Origin: Rhodotorula mucilaginosa
Lineage: Eukaryota; Basidiomycota; Microbotryomycetes; Sporidiobolales; Sporidiobolaceae
Assembly (NCBI GenBank): GCA_034406715.1
Contig: CP137874.1
Coordinates: 682,001 to 746,000, forward strand
Direction of reading: 5' to 3'
DNA: 64,000 bases
In this document: piece after piece, positions 34,286-46,300 of the stretch
How the letters are laid out: every line of letters begins with the position of its first letter
Numbering within the stretch: position 1 is the stretch's first letter
Notes under the pieces: generated by a model
What the model was told of the DNA's origin: nothing
The model's database searches: none
The model's input: the letters and a program-made list of their open reading frames with translations, nothing else
Position numbers and translations under genes: made by a program

Positions 34286-37200
34286 ATGCAGCCATACGGA
34301 GGGTATCACTACCCCCAACCAGGTCATGGCTACCCGTACGCGTACGCCGTCGCCCTGCAGCCTCTGCCAACCGCTTCGTCCTCCGATCATGCACCAGAAA
34401 CGACTCAACCGCACACAACCTCAAAGAAGCGCACAAGGAGCAGCATAGCTTCAGATATCTCGGCGCAACCTCCCAAGGGCAAAGCCAGAGCAGCGGCCAG
34501 AGCCTCGGCTCCTGCACAGTCGACGCGCGAGAACGGCCATGGTAGTCGTGGTTCGGCCAATTTCCCAGGCGACGACTCGGACGATCAGCTCGACGGCGAC
34601 GATTCGGACGGGACTGGGACCGGAGTAGGAGGGAAGAGGAAGAAGCGGCTGCCTCTCAGCTGTGGAGAGTGCCAGAGGAGGAAAATCAAATGCGACCGGT
34701 AAGTCAAAAGGAAGCTCTCGCGAGGAGTCGCACGACGCTCAATTGAACGTTTGACTACAGCCAAATGCCCTGCTCGGCGTGCGTGAGGCGGAAAAGGAGC
34801 CAGTTCTGCTCTTTCGACGACGACGACCCGGCGTGAGTTCCCTTCCCTCGCTCCTGGCAGCGGCAGCGAGTTCTCGCTTACCCAGACGCTTTCGCACCTT
34901 CAGGTCCCCGTATGCGCTCAATTCCGAGGTCCGATCGATCAACCGCCGCCTGCTGCACCTCGAGAGCCTTTTCCAGCAAGCGCATCCGCAACTCGTCCAC
35001 CAAAACCAGCTCTACGCCGGCGGCGCCGCTTCGCCCGAGTCGGCTTCTGCATCCGGTGCATCCATGCATGCCAGTCCGGGACTTCCCGCTGTTCCCACCC
35101 CGAATGGTCGCCGCGCCAAGCCCGAACCGCAAGTCTTTTTGCCGCCGCCGCCGCCGCCACCACCACTTCATTCTGCTGCACCACAGTCACGTCAACAGCC
35201 ACAACGGCCCGCGAGTGATACCGCCACACGCTCGGATGGTCAAGAACAGTCCGCTTCCGACACCGAAGACGCCGTCGCCGACCTCGAGGAACAGACTTTT
35301 GGCGCCCGCGTGCCGGTCCTCCGTGCATTGCACGCCTCGGCGCAAGCGCCCGTCCGATCGTACAAATACGTCAAGGTACCCGACATGGAGCTCACGCGCT
35401 GCATGACGAGCATCTTGGCCGAGCCGCTCTCGTTCGACCAAGATGGGAGGCCACGGTCTGCTGCCCGACTCGGCCTCGACCTTGCCGTCTCGACTGCCGA
35501 CTTGCCCGCCGTACGAGACGAGGCGCTCAATCAAGTGATCGCCGTCCTCCCCGATGCCGACATTGCCTTGTTCCTCATCGAGAAATACTTTGCCGAACTC
35601 GAGTACGACTTCAAGGTCCTCGATCCGGTCGCATTCCGCGTCGAGCACGAACGGTTCGTCGAGATGGTCCAGCAGGGGAGACAAGCCCTCGTCGACCCGC
35701 TCTGGATCGCCGTTTTCTGTATGGTCCTCGCGCTCGCGCTCGATGCGTTCTGGTCCCGCCCGAACGGAATGAGGGACTTTGCCATTTTTCGGGGTCTGGC
35801 CGAACCGGACCTGCGCGACTTGCCTTCGGTGTGGCACGACGCTGCGCTGCGAGCTCTCCAACTCGGAGAATGGGGCGGGACTCCGCGCATCCGGACGATC
35901 CAATGCGTCATCCTTTTCGGGCAATACATTCAGATCTCGAGCTCCTCCGGTCAACAAGGCCGCTTCCTCGGCTGGGCGGCTTCGGCGATCCGCGTCGCTC
36001 AGCGTATGTCGCTACATCGCCTCGGCAGCGACCCGCAGACCATGCCGCCCGATGATCCCGCCTTGCCGCCGGGGCAGAACAGCCTGAAGCGACAAATGGC
36101 CGTTCGACTCTGGCACCACTTGGTCAACATCGACGCGTGGCTGTCCGACTCGCCCGCGTTCCGATGCTACATCTTGCACCCGTCGCAATACAACACGGCC
36201 CGACCGCTCAACCTCAACCTGAGCGATCTGTCCCGCACAGAGTGGCAGACACCGCCGGCGCATCCGCTCAACGTCTATACCGATGCTTCGTTCCAGCTCG
36301 TGCAGTGCAAGATCGCCGAACAGATTCGACGCGCGCTCGATACGCTCGTGCTCTCCGGAACCAAGTTCAGTTACTCGGCCGTACTCGAGCAAGATGCCGC
36401 TTGGCGTCAGGTCCTCGAAGGGATCCCCGACGTCTACCTCCCGCAGCAAGACCATCTGCCCGAATCGTCTCCTCGCATCGCTTACGAACGAGCTTGCATT
36501 CTCGAAGACGTTTACTCTCGCATCGTCCGCCTGAACCGCCCACTCCTCGGCCGCGGTTACAACGCCGACTCTCCTTACCAAAGCTCGCGAGACAAGTGCA
36601 TCGAGGCAGCGAAAGCTTTGATCAACACCAACTATGGCATGCTGCAGATCGAGACGAGCCGGTGGTGGAGTGAGTTAGCGAGGCGTTGGTTCTGCGGGAT
36701 GACGACCCCCGCTGAGCAACTTCCCGCCCCGCAGTGTACACGGGCACCTTGGCAAGCTCGATCGTCCTCATGATGGACATCTTTCACGCAATCGACCACG
36801 ACCGACCCGAATCTGAGATCAAAGAGGTCAGTCTTGCTGCCGAATCGCGGGTGAGGCTGAAGGACCAAAACTGATCAGACACGCGTATGATCCGCAGAAG
36901 CGCGAGATCTTGAGCAAGGCTCGAATCATTTTCGACTCCCAAGTTGCTACACCGGCGCTGACTGTCGTGGTCGAGGAAGGTCGAAAGATTCTGGCGTACG
37001 TGACACGAACCATGCGGCAGTCTCTCGAGCCGAACCGCTGATGGTGACTTCGACTGTAGCGGACTGTTGGTCGAGGAAGAGCGTCGACGCACCACCAAGG
37101 CGGCGCACGACATGGCGGCTGCACCCTTGCCTCCGCTCGAGACTTTCTCCCAAGTACGTCTCTGTTTCAGCGCCTTTGAGGGGCTTTGTTGACTGACGCC

Positions 37201-37557
37201 TTCTCTCACCAGGTTCTCAAGCGCATCTCGCGTGAAGTGGCTGCACAAGAGTATGTGCAGCCAGGCGCGACGCCCGCGCCTCTCGCCGCCTCGACTGGAC
37301 CGGTCTCGCGGGACGAGTCGGTCGCCTACGGAGCGGAGCCGCCATTCTCCTTCGCCCAGGCAGCTGCAACCGCCATGGCGCGGACTCCTATGCTTGACCC
37401 GTCGGTCTTGCCGCACATGTACGAGGGAGCTGCGACTGCGCCGGACTACTCGTCGTTCGTGAACACTCTCGTCTCGGAGGACTGGACTGCTGGAACTTTC
37501 ACGAGTCCCGGCGGCGACGAGGCGTCGTTACTGGATCAGCTCGCCGCGACGTGGTGA
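34286..37557 (+). CDS. Zn2Cys6 fungal-type transcription factor
   Basis: The zinc cluster is complete and is rebuilt across one intron: CGECQRRKIKCDR (exon 34286-34698) joined to QMPCSACVRRKRSQFC (exon 34761-34832). The spacing is C-x2-C-x6-C-x5-C-x2-C-x8-C. It is preceded by a basic KRKKR stretch and by low-complexity sequence. A dimerisation-like helix follows (VRSINRRLLHLESLFQQ), then a fungal-specific transcription factor domain: FLIEKYFAELEYDFKVLDP, FLGWAASAIRVAQRMSLHRL, LWHHLVNIDAWLSDSPAF. The remaining exons run to TGA at 37555-37557. Known: such proteins bind CGG-type half-sites and control metabolic genes. It lies 618 bases upstream of a co-oriented NCS1 permease, which makes that transporter a plausible target. 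The target pathway is not known from sequence. Confidence 0.88.
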
Positions 37558-38175
37558 GACTCTCGTAGCCTGCAGTTCGACTTCTGCGAGGAAATCGTTT
37601 TGGCTCAACCTTGGCTCAACCCAGTCTGCTGTCCTCGATGACGGCAGAAACTCGACGAGATCGTTACCTTCTCAACTTCTTATCGTGGAGCGCTCGCAGG
37701 CGCTGGGATCTTCCGCAGCCCGCTTGGCGTACATATCGACCTGACTCAAACCCCAGGCGAAGAGCTCGCCTGTCAAGCTTGCCATGCCAGGAGCGATATC
37801 GCGCGCGAGGAAGAATCCCTATCTCGAGCCGACGATCGTCAAGAAAAACTCTTGCCCTTGTCCAATCGAAGCGCTACTCGATCACCCGCACTTTCTCCGC
37901 GCCTGCTCGACCGCGTTTTCCGTCTGAGGGGAAGAGCGAAGGAGGGGGAGGATTATCAGCGATGATGATAGCTCGCTCGCTCCTTGGCTAAGGTGCCGCG
38001 GTCTCTGCCTGCACTCTCTGTATCGCCACGCTATCTTCTTTGCTCTCCGCCGACCACCCTTGAAGCGGACCTGTCGCAGGCGAACCGGCTGAGCTTGTTA
38101 CCGCCTGAACCTTCTCTTCGCTGTCTCGTCGGCGACCACCTTCAGCGCTATCCGAAGCTCCTCCGACTGCACAGG
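37558..38175 (+). promoter_or_regulatory. Region between the Zn2Cys6 regulator and the permease
   Basis: This 618-base gap contains the 3' end of the regulator and the promoter of the permease. No gene is seen. CGG-type half-sites are common here by base composition alone, so no operator is claimed. Confidence 0.4.
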
Positions 38176-40182
38176 ATGTCGTCGTTGAAACGCCTCGCTC
38201 GAGCGATCGAACTCCGCCAACCAAACGGTCGACCGGCGTCGTTCTGGGCGAATCGCGACCTTCTTCCCGTCCCTCCTAAGGAGCGGAAATGGACCGCAAT
38301 CAACTACTTTACATTCTGGATTGCTGACTCGTTCAATGTCAAGTACGCCGGATTCCCTTCCCCGTGGCGGCAGTGGTTGGAAGGAGACGACGGCCCCCCG
38401 GAATCGCAACGCTAACCCTCCTCCTGCCTCCTCCTCTTGCAGCACGTTCATGATCGCCTCGTCCGGCATTGCCCTGGGCATGACCTGGTGGCAATGTTGG
38501 CTCGCCGTCTGGATCGGCTACTCGATCTCCGGCCTCTTCCTCGCCGCCAACGCCTACGCCGGGGCGGAGTACCACATCATCTTCCCGGCGTATATTCGTG
38601 CCTCCTTCGGCCCGATACTCGGCATATGGTGTACGCTGAACCGCGGAGTCATGGCCTGCGTTTGGTACGGCACACAAGCATGGCTCGGCGGCCAAGCCTT
38701 CTACACGCTCATCCTCTCGATCTGGCCGTCCTTCCGTCATCTCCACAACGGCATTCCTTCCTCCGGGACCGACACCGCACATTTCATATGCTTCTTTTTA
38801 TTCTCACTCGTCTCGCTCGGAGCCATCTGGTTCCCGATCCACCAAATCCGGCACCTTTTCACCCTCAAGGCGTACGCCGCTCCGGCCGCGGGGATCGCGC
38901 TCTTTGCTATCTGCATCGGCAAGGCGCACGGTGCCGGCGACCTTATCCACGCCAAGGCGACCGTCGGTGGGAGCACGCTCGGATGGGCGTTCGTTGGGTC
39001 CGCAACCGGCAGTATAGCCAATATGGCCACCTTGATCACCAACGTAAGTGGACCCGTCTTGGCGGTACTGTGAGCTCTCTTCTGACCATCTTTCTTCCTC
39101 GCAGTCGGTCGACTTTGCGTCGCGCGCCTCGAAACCTTCCGACGTCGTCCTCCCCCAGATCATCTCTCTGCCCGTATGCTTTGCCGTCACGTCGCTCTTC
39201 GGCATCCTGATCGGTTCCGCGTCCGAAAAGATCTTTGGCGAATTCGTCTGGAACCCGCTCGACGTGATGGAGCGACTCCTCGAGACTTACGACACGCACG
39301 GCATGCGCGCTGGCGTCGCGTTCATCTCGATCGGGTTCATCATCGCCCAGATTGGTACCAACATTGCCGCGAACAGTCTGAGCGCCGGCTGCGACTTGAC
39401 GTCGATCATGCCGCGGTACTTGAACATCCGACGCGGCGGCTACATTGCGGCTCTCGTCGGATTCTGCATCTGCCCGTGGAACTTCTTGAAGTCTTCCTCC
39501 AACTTTACCACCGTGAGTCTTTCCGGTCTCTGAAACAGCCATGTTAACGGCTGACATTAACCTTCTCCCCTCTCCCGGGCACAGTACCTCTCGGCGTACT
39601 CGGTCTTCCTGTCCTCCATTTGCGGCGTCATGATGAGCCACTACTTCTTTGTCGTCAAGCGTCGCATCAAGGTCGCCGACTTGTACCACTTTAACGACGA
39701 CGGAATCTACAAGTACTGGCATGGGATCAACCTCCGCGCGCTGGCGGCTTACCTCGCCGGTATTCTTATCAACGTGGTCGGATTTGCGGGTGCCGTCGGT
39801 GCCGATGTGTCTCTCGCGGCTCAGCGGAGTGAGTCTTTCCCCTCGAGCCGCTCACTTCTCGAGTTTTCCGGACGCTGACGAAGGTCCTTGTCTTGCAGTC
39901 TACACCCTCTCCTTCCTCACCGGCTGGCCTACCGCCGCCCTGACTTACTACGTCCTGTGCCGAATTTGGCCCCTCCCCATCCCGACGGACGAGGAGATAC
40001 TCGAAGTTCCGGCCGCCCTTTCCGGCGCGAACAAGGTCGTCGTCAGCGCACCGAGCGACGGATTGGGTCACCACCACGCCGGCGCCGACGTGCTTTCGCT
40101 CGGCGAGGGCGAGGACGAGAAGGACGAAAAGTCGGACGATCACGACAACGACCGCGTGCGAGGGATGGTCGAGATTGTCTGA
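38176..40182 (+). CDS. NCS1-family permease (uracil/uridine/allantoin type)
   Basis: Five exons (38176-38342, 38443-39043, 39105 to about 39511, about 39585-39829, and about 39899-40182). Splicing exon 1 to 2 gives the conserved NCS1 segment DSFNVNTFMIASSGIALG followed by MTWWQCWLA. Further family blocks: GAEYHIIFPAYIRASFGPI, GGQAFYTLI, ISIGFIIAQIGTNIAANSLS, DLTSIMPRYLNIRRGGYIAA, and a late helix ending YYVLCRIWPLP. About twelve membrane segments are expected. The C-terminal tail is hydrophilic with His and Asp/Glu/Lys clusters (LGEGEDEKDEKSDDHD) and may be a target for ubiquitin-dependent turnover, as in Fur4-type permeases. Known substrates of the Fur-type branch are uracil, uridine, allantoin and related compounds; which applies here cannot be told. 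It may be regulated by the Zn2Cys6 factor upstream. Confidence 0.88.
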
Positions 40183-40993
40183 AAGAAGTTTGCCACCATG
40201 TAGTTTCCGTCGATTACATTTGTCGTAATAGTCCGTCGTTTCTCCGCCTCTAATTCCCCTATTCGAGAGCGCATTCTTCCGCTACAGCTCTCGCTCTTCC
40301 TCGGAGACTGGCGCATCAAGATACTTTCGCTACGTCTGGCACTGCTGATCGGAAAGCTCGGCCTTTCCGGACTCGCCTTGTAGCGCTTCCTCGCGCGCAA
40401 ACGCACCGCAAACCCGAGCTGCGGTCGTCACAATCAGATCATCAGGAGATGCATGCATCCTTGTCAACTCGATCACTCCCGTAAACCGCGGGGCGTACAG
40501 TAAGACAGAGAAGCAGACGTCACGCAACGGCCGAGCGCAAATGCCCCGGCCTCGGATCCCAGCTTGTTGCAAAAGGGGTCCAGCATCGGTGCGCATCCAC
40601 GAGCGGAGGACTTTTGTGGCGTAGCCTTTAGCCTTTGAAGTGTACAGCGCAGGCCCGCTACGAGCTCTGGCGAGAGGGAAAGCTGATTTTGGCACGCGTC
40701 GACCGCGCGACTCAACGCGTTTTTGGGCGTCCTAGCCTCGCATAGAGAGGCCCGAGGAGAGCGCAAGCGTCCAACTGACTGGTAAGGGCTACCTTCTATG
40801 CCGTGAGGAGCGATTTAGGCGGCTGAAAGGCCAGAATTACTCTCGCTACCGAAGTGCGGAAAAGGTGAGACCTCCGACGTCGGTCAATCAGCAAACCAAA
40901 CTCGGTGCTCTCAGTCTCAGCTCCTTTCACTGTCGACCCGCACACGAGACTGAACCGGGGGAGAAGCAGAGGTCGCTCGAGCGATTAGCTAGC
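40183..40993. other. Intergenic region before the mucin-like gene
   Basis: This 811-base gap has no supported gene on either strand. It should include the 3' end of the permease and the promoter of the surface protein starting at 40994. No repeat or RNA gene was recognised. Confidence 0.5.
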
Positions 40994-42825
40994 ATGCGAG
41001 TGCACTCTGCCGCTCTGGCACTGGCTATACTCGCGAGGTTCGCATCGTCATCGTCGAATGTGCTCGACTGCACCGCCTCCTTGGAATCTCTCGATGCTTC
41101 CAACTCGACGACGCGGACATGGGCTTGCACAGGAGTAGCAGGAACTCGTCAGATATACTCTATCCCGCTACTGGGCGGAACGGCGAGGCAATCGGAACGA
41201 CGGCTCAAGAGGCAGGAGTCGAGCACCGGCAACTCCGACGGAGCCGGTTCGTCGACCGAAACTACAGCAACGAGCACGTCGGACTCGGCAATGCCAACGA
41301 CCACGACGACGACACAAGCAGCGCAGACCACGACCACGACGCAGAGTCCCGCCCAACCGACGACGACGCCCGCTCAGTCCTCTTCGTCGCCTGCCCAGAG
41401 TCCAACGACGACTTCGAGCCCGCCTGCACAGCAAACCACAACCGCCCAGCCTACGACCACCACTTCTCAGCCAGCTCAGGATCAGACGACGACTACGTCG
41501 CCGGCGACCGCGACTACGACCTCGGAAGGTGCATCTAGTTTCCGAACCCTTTCCTTCGTCGAGCGCAAGAAATGCTGACTTTCCGTCTTTGGCCCCTTTC
41601 AAATAGCTTCGGCTTCAGATCCGACGACGACCACGACTGACGGCACGACGACCACTCCATCCGCATCCCCCTCCGCGAGCAATGCCAGCAATGCAGCTGC
41701 CGCAGACAGTAGCCGTTCGTCCGCCTCCTCGGCGAGTGCGGCGGCCTCGAGTGCGTCCGGTAGTGAGTCTTACTAGCTCTCTTTTCCTCGAATGCAGCAT
41801 CCGTCTTCTCTTCTTTCGCTAGAGGGAGCGCTGACGGGATCGCGATCGCAGGCACGTCGCTCGTCACGCTCACGTACACGTCGACTTTCACCAACGCGGA
41901 CGGCTCGATCGGTACCTCGACGGGGACCCTGACTTCGGCCTCAGTCGTCCCCATCCAAAACAACTCTGGCTCGTCCAACACCGCAAAGACGTGGGGCATC
42001 GTCGGCGGTGTCGTCGGTGGCGTGGCGGTCATCACCGCCCTCGTTTTCTTGATCTACCGGATGACGCAGCGGCGGTTCTTGAGTCTCGATGGAGACGACA
42101 TCGACGATATCAAGTGGCCTGATCTGCTCCCCGACGGCCAAGAGATCTCGTCGACCACGTCGACGCTGATGCCGCTCAGCACTCATCGCACGAATGGAGC
42201 GGGCGTCGGCGATGACGGCATGACCGAGTATGGCGGCGGCGGCGGCGACATTGGCTTTGGTGGAGGGTCAGGAGGAGGTAGTGGGGACGGCGTCGGCGGT
42301 GGCGGCGTGTACGCTCCCCTTACGGCGGACGGACGCCGGTCCTCCTCGGCGACGCTTCTCTCCCAAAGGACGTACCCGGACCCGTACGCCCCCGCGACCT
42401 CGTACGCCGACCACTCACGCCAAGCCTCGTACGAACATCTCGCGATGGCGGACGGAGGAGCAGAAGCGTTTGCGCGCGGGTACGATCCGTTCGTCGGGAG
42501 GACCGGACCGCTCTCGATGTCACCGCCGCCGCCGCTGCCACCACTCCCGCAGCAGCAAGGGATGGTTTACCCGCCGAGTCCGCCGCAATACCAGCTGCTG
42601 CAGCAGCACTTTGCCGGTGCTCCGGCTGCGATCCCACGTGGCGCGCCAGGTGCAGCAGGCGCTGCGCGAATCGCGAGCCCACCGCCGTCTCGACCGCAGT
42701 CCCAGTCACCGCCGACCGACACTCGTCATGGCGACTTTTACAAACTGCCGAGTATCCGCCGGACGGAGAGCCCGCTCGCCGTACCTGGTCTCGGGATCGT
42801 CGACCCTGAAAAAGGACCCCTGTGA
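40994..42825 (+). CDS. Mucin-like single-pass surface protein
   Basis: Three exons fit in frame (40994-41528, 41607-41762, 41852-42825), giving about 554 residues. The start MRVHSAALALAILARFASSS looks like a cleavable signal peptide. A Cys-containing segment (DCTASLE...TWACTG) follows, then a dibasic site RRLKRQE suited to Kex2-type cleavage. About 200 residues of Thr/Ser/Pro/Gln-rich sequence come next, likely heavily O-mannosylated. One membrane helix (WGIVGGVVGGVAVITALVFLIY) is followed by a basic stop-transfer MTQRRF. The cytosolic tail is about 250 residues, Gly/Pro-rich, with several Tyr motifs. The layout resembles fungal cell-wall stress sensors (Mid2/Wsc type) or Axl2/SKG6-like proteins, but no WSC domain is seen. 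Role inferred: wall sensing or adhesion. Confidence 0.7.
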
Positions 42826-43338
42826 ACCCCGGTCCCCGGCCTTCCGGACTCGAATGTATAGAATCACGAACCCTTGCTCTCTTCCGCCCGCACTCCTTCT
42901 GCGTACGTGCGTGCGCGTGCAGTTGGGGAGCGTGCATCATGACGACAACAGACACTTCTTGACGCCTGTATCTTTCCTCCCTCTTTTTGATGTAGTCCTT
43001 TAAGCCTTTGCATACCTCGTACCTCTCTCGTTCTTCGTTCAACCCGGTCCTTGTGGACATGCAATTCATTTCGTCATCGCAGATACTATGCTATGCCGGG
43101 GCTGCTGCCGTTTCTGCCGCGGACCTCGCGGCGATGAGATGAGACTTTGCAGACCGAGAGTCAGTTCCGTCGCTCCAGCCCTACATTGCAGGACAAGCAG
43201 GATTTGTCCTTCGTGTCCGGTCGCTGGTCTAGCAAGGCTTCCGTCGGCACGGCAGGTGACGCTCGAGTCGTTCCAGAAGCTGCCCCGCCGCTCACTCTCT
43301 CGTCAACGATCCTACGCTCTCTCTCTCTCTCTGCTGCG
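42826..43338. other. Intergenic region before the copper transporter
   Basis: This 513-base gap is without a gene. A CT-rich run (CGCTCTCTCTCTCTCTCTG, 43314-43332) lies just before the transporter start at 43339 and probably belongs to its promoter or leader. No copper-response element could be named with confidence. Confidence 0.45.
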
Positions 43339-44534
43339 ATGGACCACGGCGGAATGGATCACGGAGGGCATTCAGGACACGGGGGCGGCATGGATCCGAT
43401 GGCATGCAAGGTGAGTCCTCTGCCTCGTCTCGCCGCCCCACTACCCATTGTGCGATGACCACGCATAGAGGGCGAGGGGCTGGATGCTTGTTGGAAGTAC
43501 TCACTGAACATATGTACACCCTGACTGCTGCAGATGAGCATGATTTGGAACACGGATCCGGTCGGGCATTGTCTCGTGTTCCCGTCGCTGCAGATCACCA
43601 AGTCGACCGTCGTCTTTTACCTCGTCGCCAGTGAGTTGGCCCGCGGACTTCCTGCCACCGAAACATTTCAGCCAATATCAGCATACTGACCTCCCCGTTC
43701 CTCGCAGTCGTCCTCCTCGGTGTCGCCGCCGAATGGTTGCGCCTCTCGCTCACCACCTTTGATCGCAACCTCCGCTCCAACCTCCGCGGAGGCGGCAGCA
43801 ACCCCCTCGGAGGAGGAGGGGGGAGCTCAACGCCGGGGCTGGGAGGGAACGGTCTTTCGAGGGCCAACACGCCCGCGGCGTTGAGAAGACCGAGCGGGTT
43901 CGGCGCGACAGATAATGCCGGCGAGGAGGCCTTGCTCGGTGGGGGAGGGAACAAGTCTGGTCGGTATTGGGGCGTCGTGTGAGTCGTCTGAATGTTCGAT
44001 CTCCTTGCGTGACGATGCAGAAGGTCACGGTCCCGACGCTCCCCCTCCACGAACGTTGTTCTCTGACTGTCTTTGACCGGTCTCCAGCCGGTTACCCTGG
44101 CTGCTGCAGCTACGCCGAAGCTTGGGATACGTCTTGATGGTAGCACTCGGTGTGAGTGGTGAAGCCCTTCCCCCGGTTTTGTCTTCTTGTCACGCTTTGC
44201 CTTGCAGAAAATCTCGCTCTCTTGGCTCCTCGCCCGCATTCGTTCGTTTCTCGCTGACTCACACCCACGACTACCCAATAATTGCAGTACTACCTACACC
44301 TTCTTGTCATGACGTACAATGCGCAGATCATCATGGCCGTGCTTTCGTGAGTTTCCGACATCGGCGCCTCCCCATCAGGCATCTCACAGGACAGCTAGAA
44401 CTGACTATCCGGCCCTCTCTCGACGACACTCTCCCTGCAGCGGCATCTTCCTCGGGCACTTTATCTTCCACCGACATGTGGACCTGTCGGCGTACGAAGG
44501 GGCAGAGGAAGGGAAAGGTCTGCAGTGCCATTGA
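43339..44534 (+). CDS. Ctr-family copper transporter
   Basis: Six short exons. The start gives a Met/His/Gly-rich extracellular head, MDHGGMDHGGHSGHGGGMD, the copper-capturing region of this family. Exon 2 encodes MSMIWNTD and the first helix (STVVFYLVAIVLLGVAAEWL). A Gly/Ser-rich cytosolic loop of about 80 residues follows. The second helix reads GYYLHLLVMTYNAQ and the third reads IMAVLSGIFLGHFIFH, with the packing motif G-x3-G. The C-terminus ends in Cys-His, a known copper-handing motif of Ctr proteins. Odd point: in helix 2 the pore-lining M-x3-M motif is H-x3-M; the His codon CAC is at 44297-44299. Known: Ctr proteins form trimers that import Cu(I) at the plasma membrane or release it from the vacuole. 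Which membrane applies here is unknown. Confidence 0.88.
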
Positions 44535-44939
44535 GCGGTCGCGCTTGGAGGGCATTTAGAAACCCAGGCCGGACCCAGTGGTATTGCGTAGCTGTATATT
44601 TTTAATGCTTTCTGTATCACTGCACGCTTTCCGGGAAGCGACCAGTAGGCTTGGTCGTCGCAGGGAGCGCGTGAGTCGAAATCTTGCGCGTTCCTCTTCT
44701 CTCCCTTTCCTACACATCCACCCCGCCCTCGGACAACGTCTCCGAGCAGGCGCATCGTCCCACTCTTGTACACTCTTCCAGGCAGGCGCTGGTCGCGACT
44801 CCCTCTTCCCATTCCAAGCCGTCGCCTACCGACTCTCGCGCCTTCGCAAGACCGACAAGGTCGTCACGACCGCTGGACGGCGAGCCGCGCAGCCAAGGCG
44901 GGCGTGAATCCTCGAAGTAAGATCAATACACACTCATCC
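44535..44939. other. Intergenic region before the small membrane protein
   Basis: This 405-base gap is without a gene. It holds the copper transporter 3' end and the promoter and leader of the gene starting at 44940. Confidence 0.45.
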
Positions 44940-45881
44940 ATGCAGTCCTCGACGCGCCTCGTCCTCCTGTTGGCGGCGTGGCTCCTCGCCGTTCAGCTGG
45001 TCTGCGCGACGAGACACCGTTCGCCGGCGACGGCCTCGAAACCGCGCCGTTTCCCGCAAGAGACGACGCACTCGACACAGAAGCTCCGGTTGCTCTCAGA
45101 GCGTCGCGTCGATTACGCGCCGGGGAGGGACTGCGCCGAGTCCGACCCGTTCCTCTCGGCGGCGAGCAAGTACCGATTCGTCCTCGCCGCCAGGTCGTCC
45201 CTCGCCTCGGCCGTCAGCAGCGAGATCGCCATCACGAGCCCGTCGTCGACGACGAGAGTCAATGATGAGACGGTCTCCTCTGCGCCGCTGTCGTTGCCGA
45301 GCAAGGCCGCGACTTCCTTTGCGAACGCTCCAAAACCCACCCTGGCAGTCAACTCGGTGCCCTCGGTCGGATCAGTCATGGCCTCGACCGAGCTCGCCAA
45401 AGTAACACCCACGTCCGCGCCAGGATCTCTCGTCTCGTCACCCGAGTCACTCTCGCCCGCGACATCTCCACACTCTTACGTCGCCACCGCCGACAATGCC
45501 ACGAACTCGAAATCGCTTCTAACGGTCATGCCCGGTCGGACCCTCTCCGTCTTTCCCATCGGTCTCTTCGTCTTTGGTTCCCTGAACGGAATCGCCCTGC
45601 TGGTGAGCATCTCTTTCCCCCTCCTTTCTCTTCGGCGACAAGGTTTTTTTCGGCCACGAGCAAGCACTCGGGGAACTCGGTCGGCCATGCGCGAAAACTG
45701 ACGCTCGAAGGATTGCTTTTCGGACGCGGACGGAAAACAGGTCACGGCGTACATGTTCTGGGAACGTCGCTGCTATGCTCGCCAATTCGCCGAGCGGAAA
45801 CGACGAGAGAGAGGGGCCTCGAAAAGCGTGCAGGCACGCGGACCGATAACGCCCTTCCCAATTTCAGAGTTCCGCACCTGA
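44940..45881 (+). CDS. Small secreted-type single-pass membrane protein
   Basis: Two exons fit in frame: 44940-45602 and 45741-45881, giving about 267 residues. The N-terminal signal peptide is clear (MQSSTRLVLLLAAWLLAVQL, then VCATRHRS). The middle is Ser/Thr/Ala/Pro-rich and may be O-glycosylated, with one NAT sequon (TADNATNS). A membrane helix spans the intron (IGLFVFGSLNGIALL, then VTAYMFW) and is followed by a strongly basic juxtamembrane stretch (ERRCYARQFAERKRRERG). Without splicing the frame would instead end in a short Arg-rich tail. No family was recognised. It shares its layout (signal peptide, Ser/Thr-rich ectodomain, one helix) with the mucin-like protein two genes upstream, though not its sequence. 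Confidence 0.6.
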
Positions 45882-46300
45882 TTTGCCGCCCAGACTGTGT
45901 AGCCCACTTCCGCTTTTTACGCTTGAACGAGAACTTTGCTTTCGACGACTGCATCTGTAGGCCCGGCTGACCAAGGCGTTTGAGAAGGTCACGCCCTTTG
46001 GAAGCTAACGCGCCCTTTGGAAGCTAACTATGGGCTATGCAGGCTCCCCAAGTCCAGCTGACTCACAAGCTGACTCACAGGGACTCATACCGGAAGCGAG
46101 CCAACGGAGCCGCAAAGAACAAAAGAAACGATGTGATTATGCAGCTAAATCAGAGGGAAACGACCTTTTACGGATTACGAGCGTGATGACACAACAAGCA
46201 GGAACAGAACACGAACGACCGACTGTACGGATCACCCCCCAAGCGAATCAAGCCAAGCGACACCTCCCCCCCTTTCCAACCGCGCGGGATCGATGCTTCC
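45882..46300. other. Convergent 3' region with a short tandem duplication
   Basis: This 419-base gap lies between two convergent genes. It contains an exact 18-base direct repeat, CGCCCTTTGGAAGCTAAC, at 45992-46009 and 46011-46028, followed by a near repeat of CTGACTCACA around 46055-46080. No gene is seen. Confidence 0.6.
45992..46028. repeat. Exact 18-bp tandem direct repeat
   Basis: Two identical copies of CGCCCTTTGGAAGCTAAC separated by a single base, in the convergent intergenic region. It is likely a replication-slippage product. No function is suggested. Confidence 0.85.

Noticed and set aside
40865-40993. An upstream ATG extending the mucin-like protein by 43 residues
   Set aside because: The extension would bury the clear signal peptide that starts at 40994.
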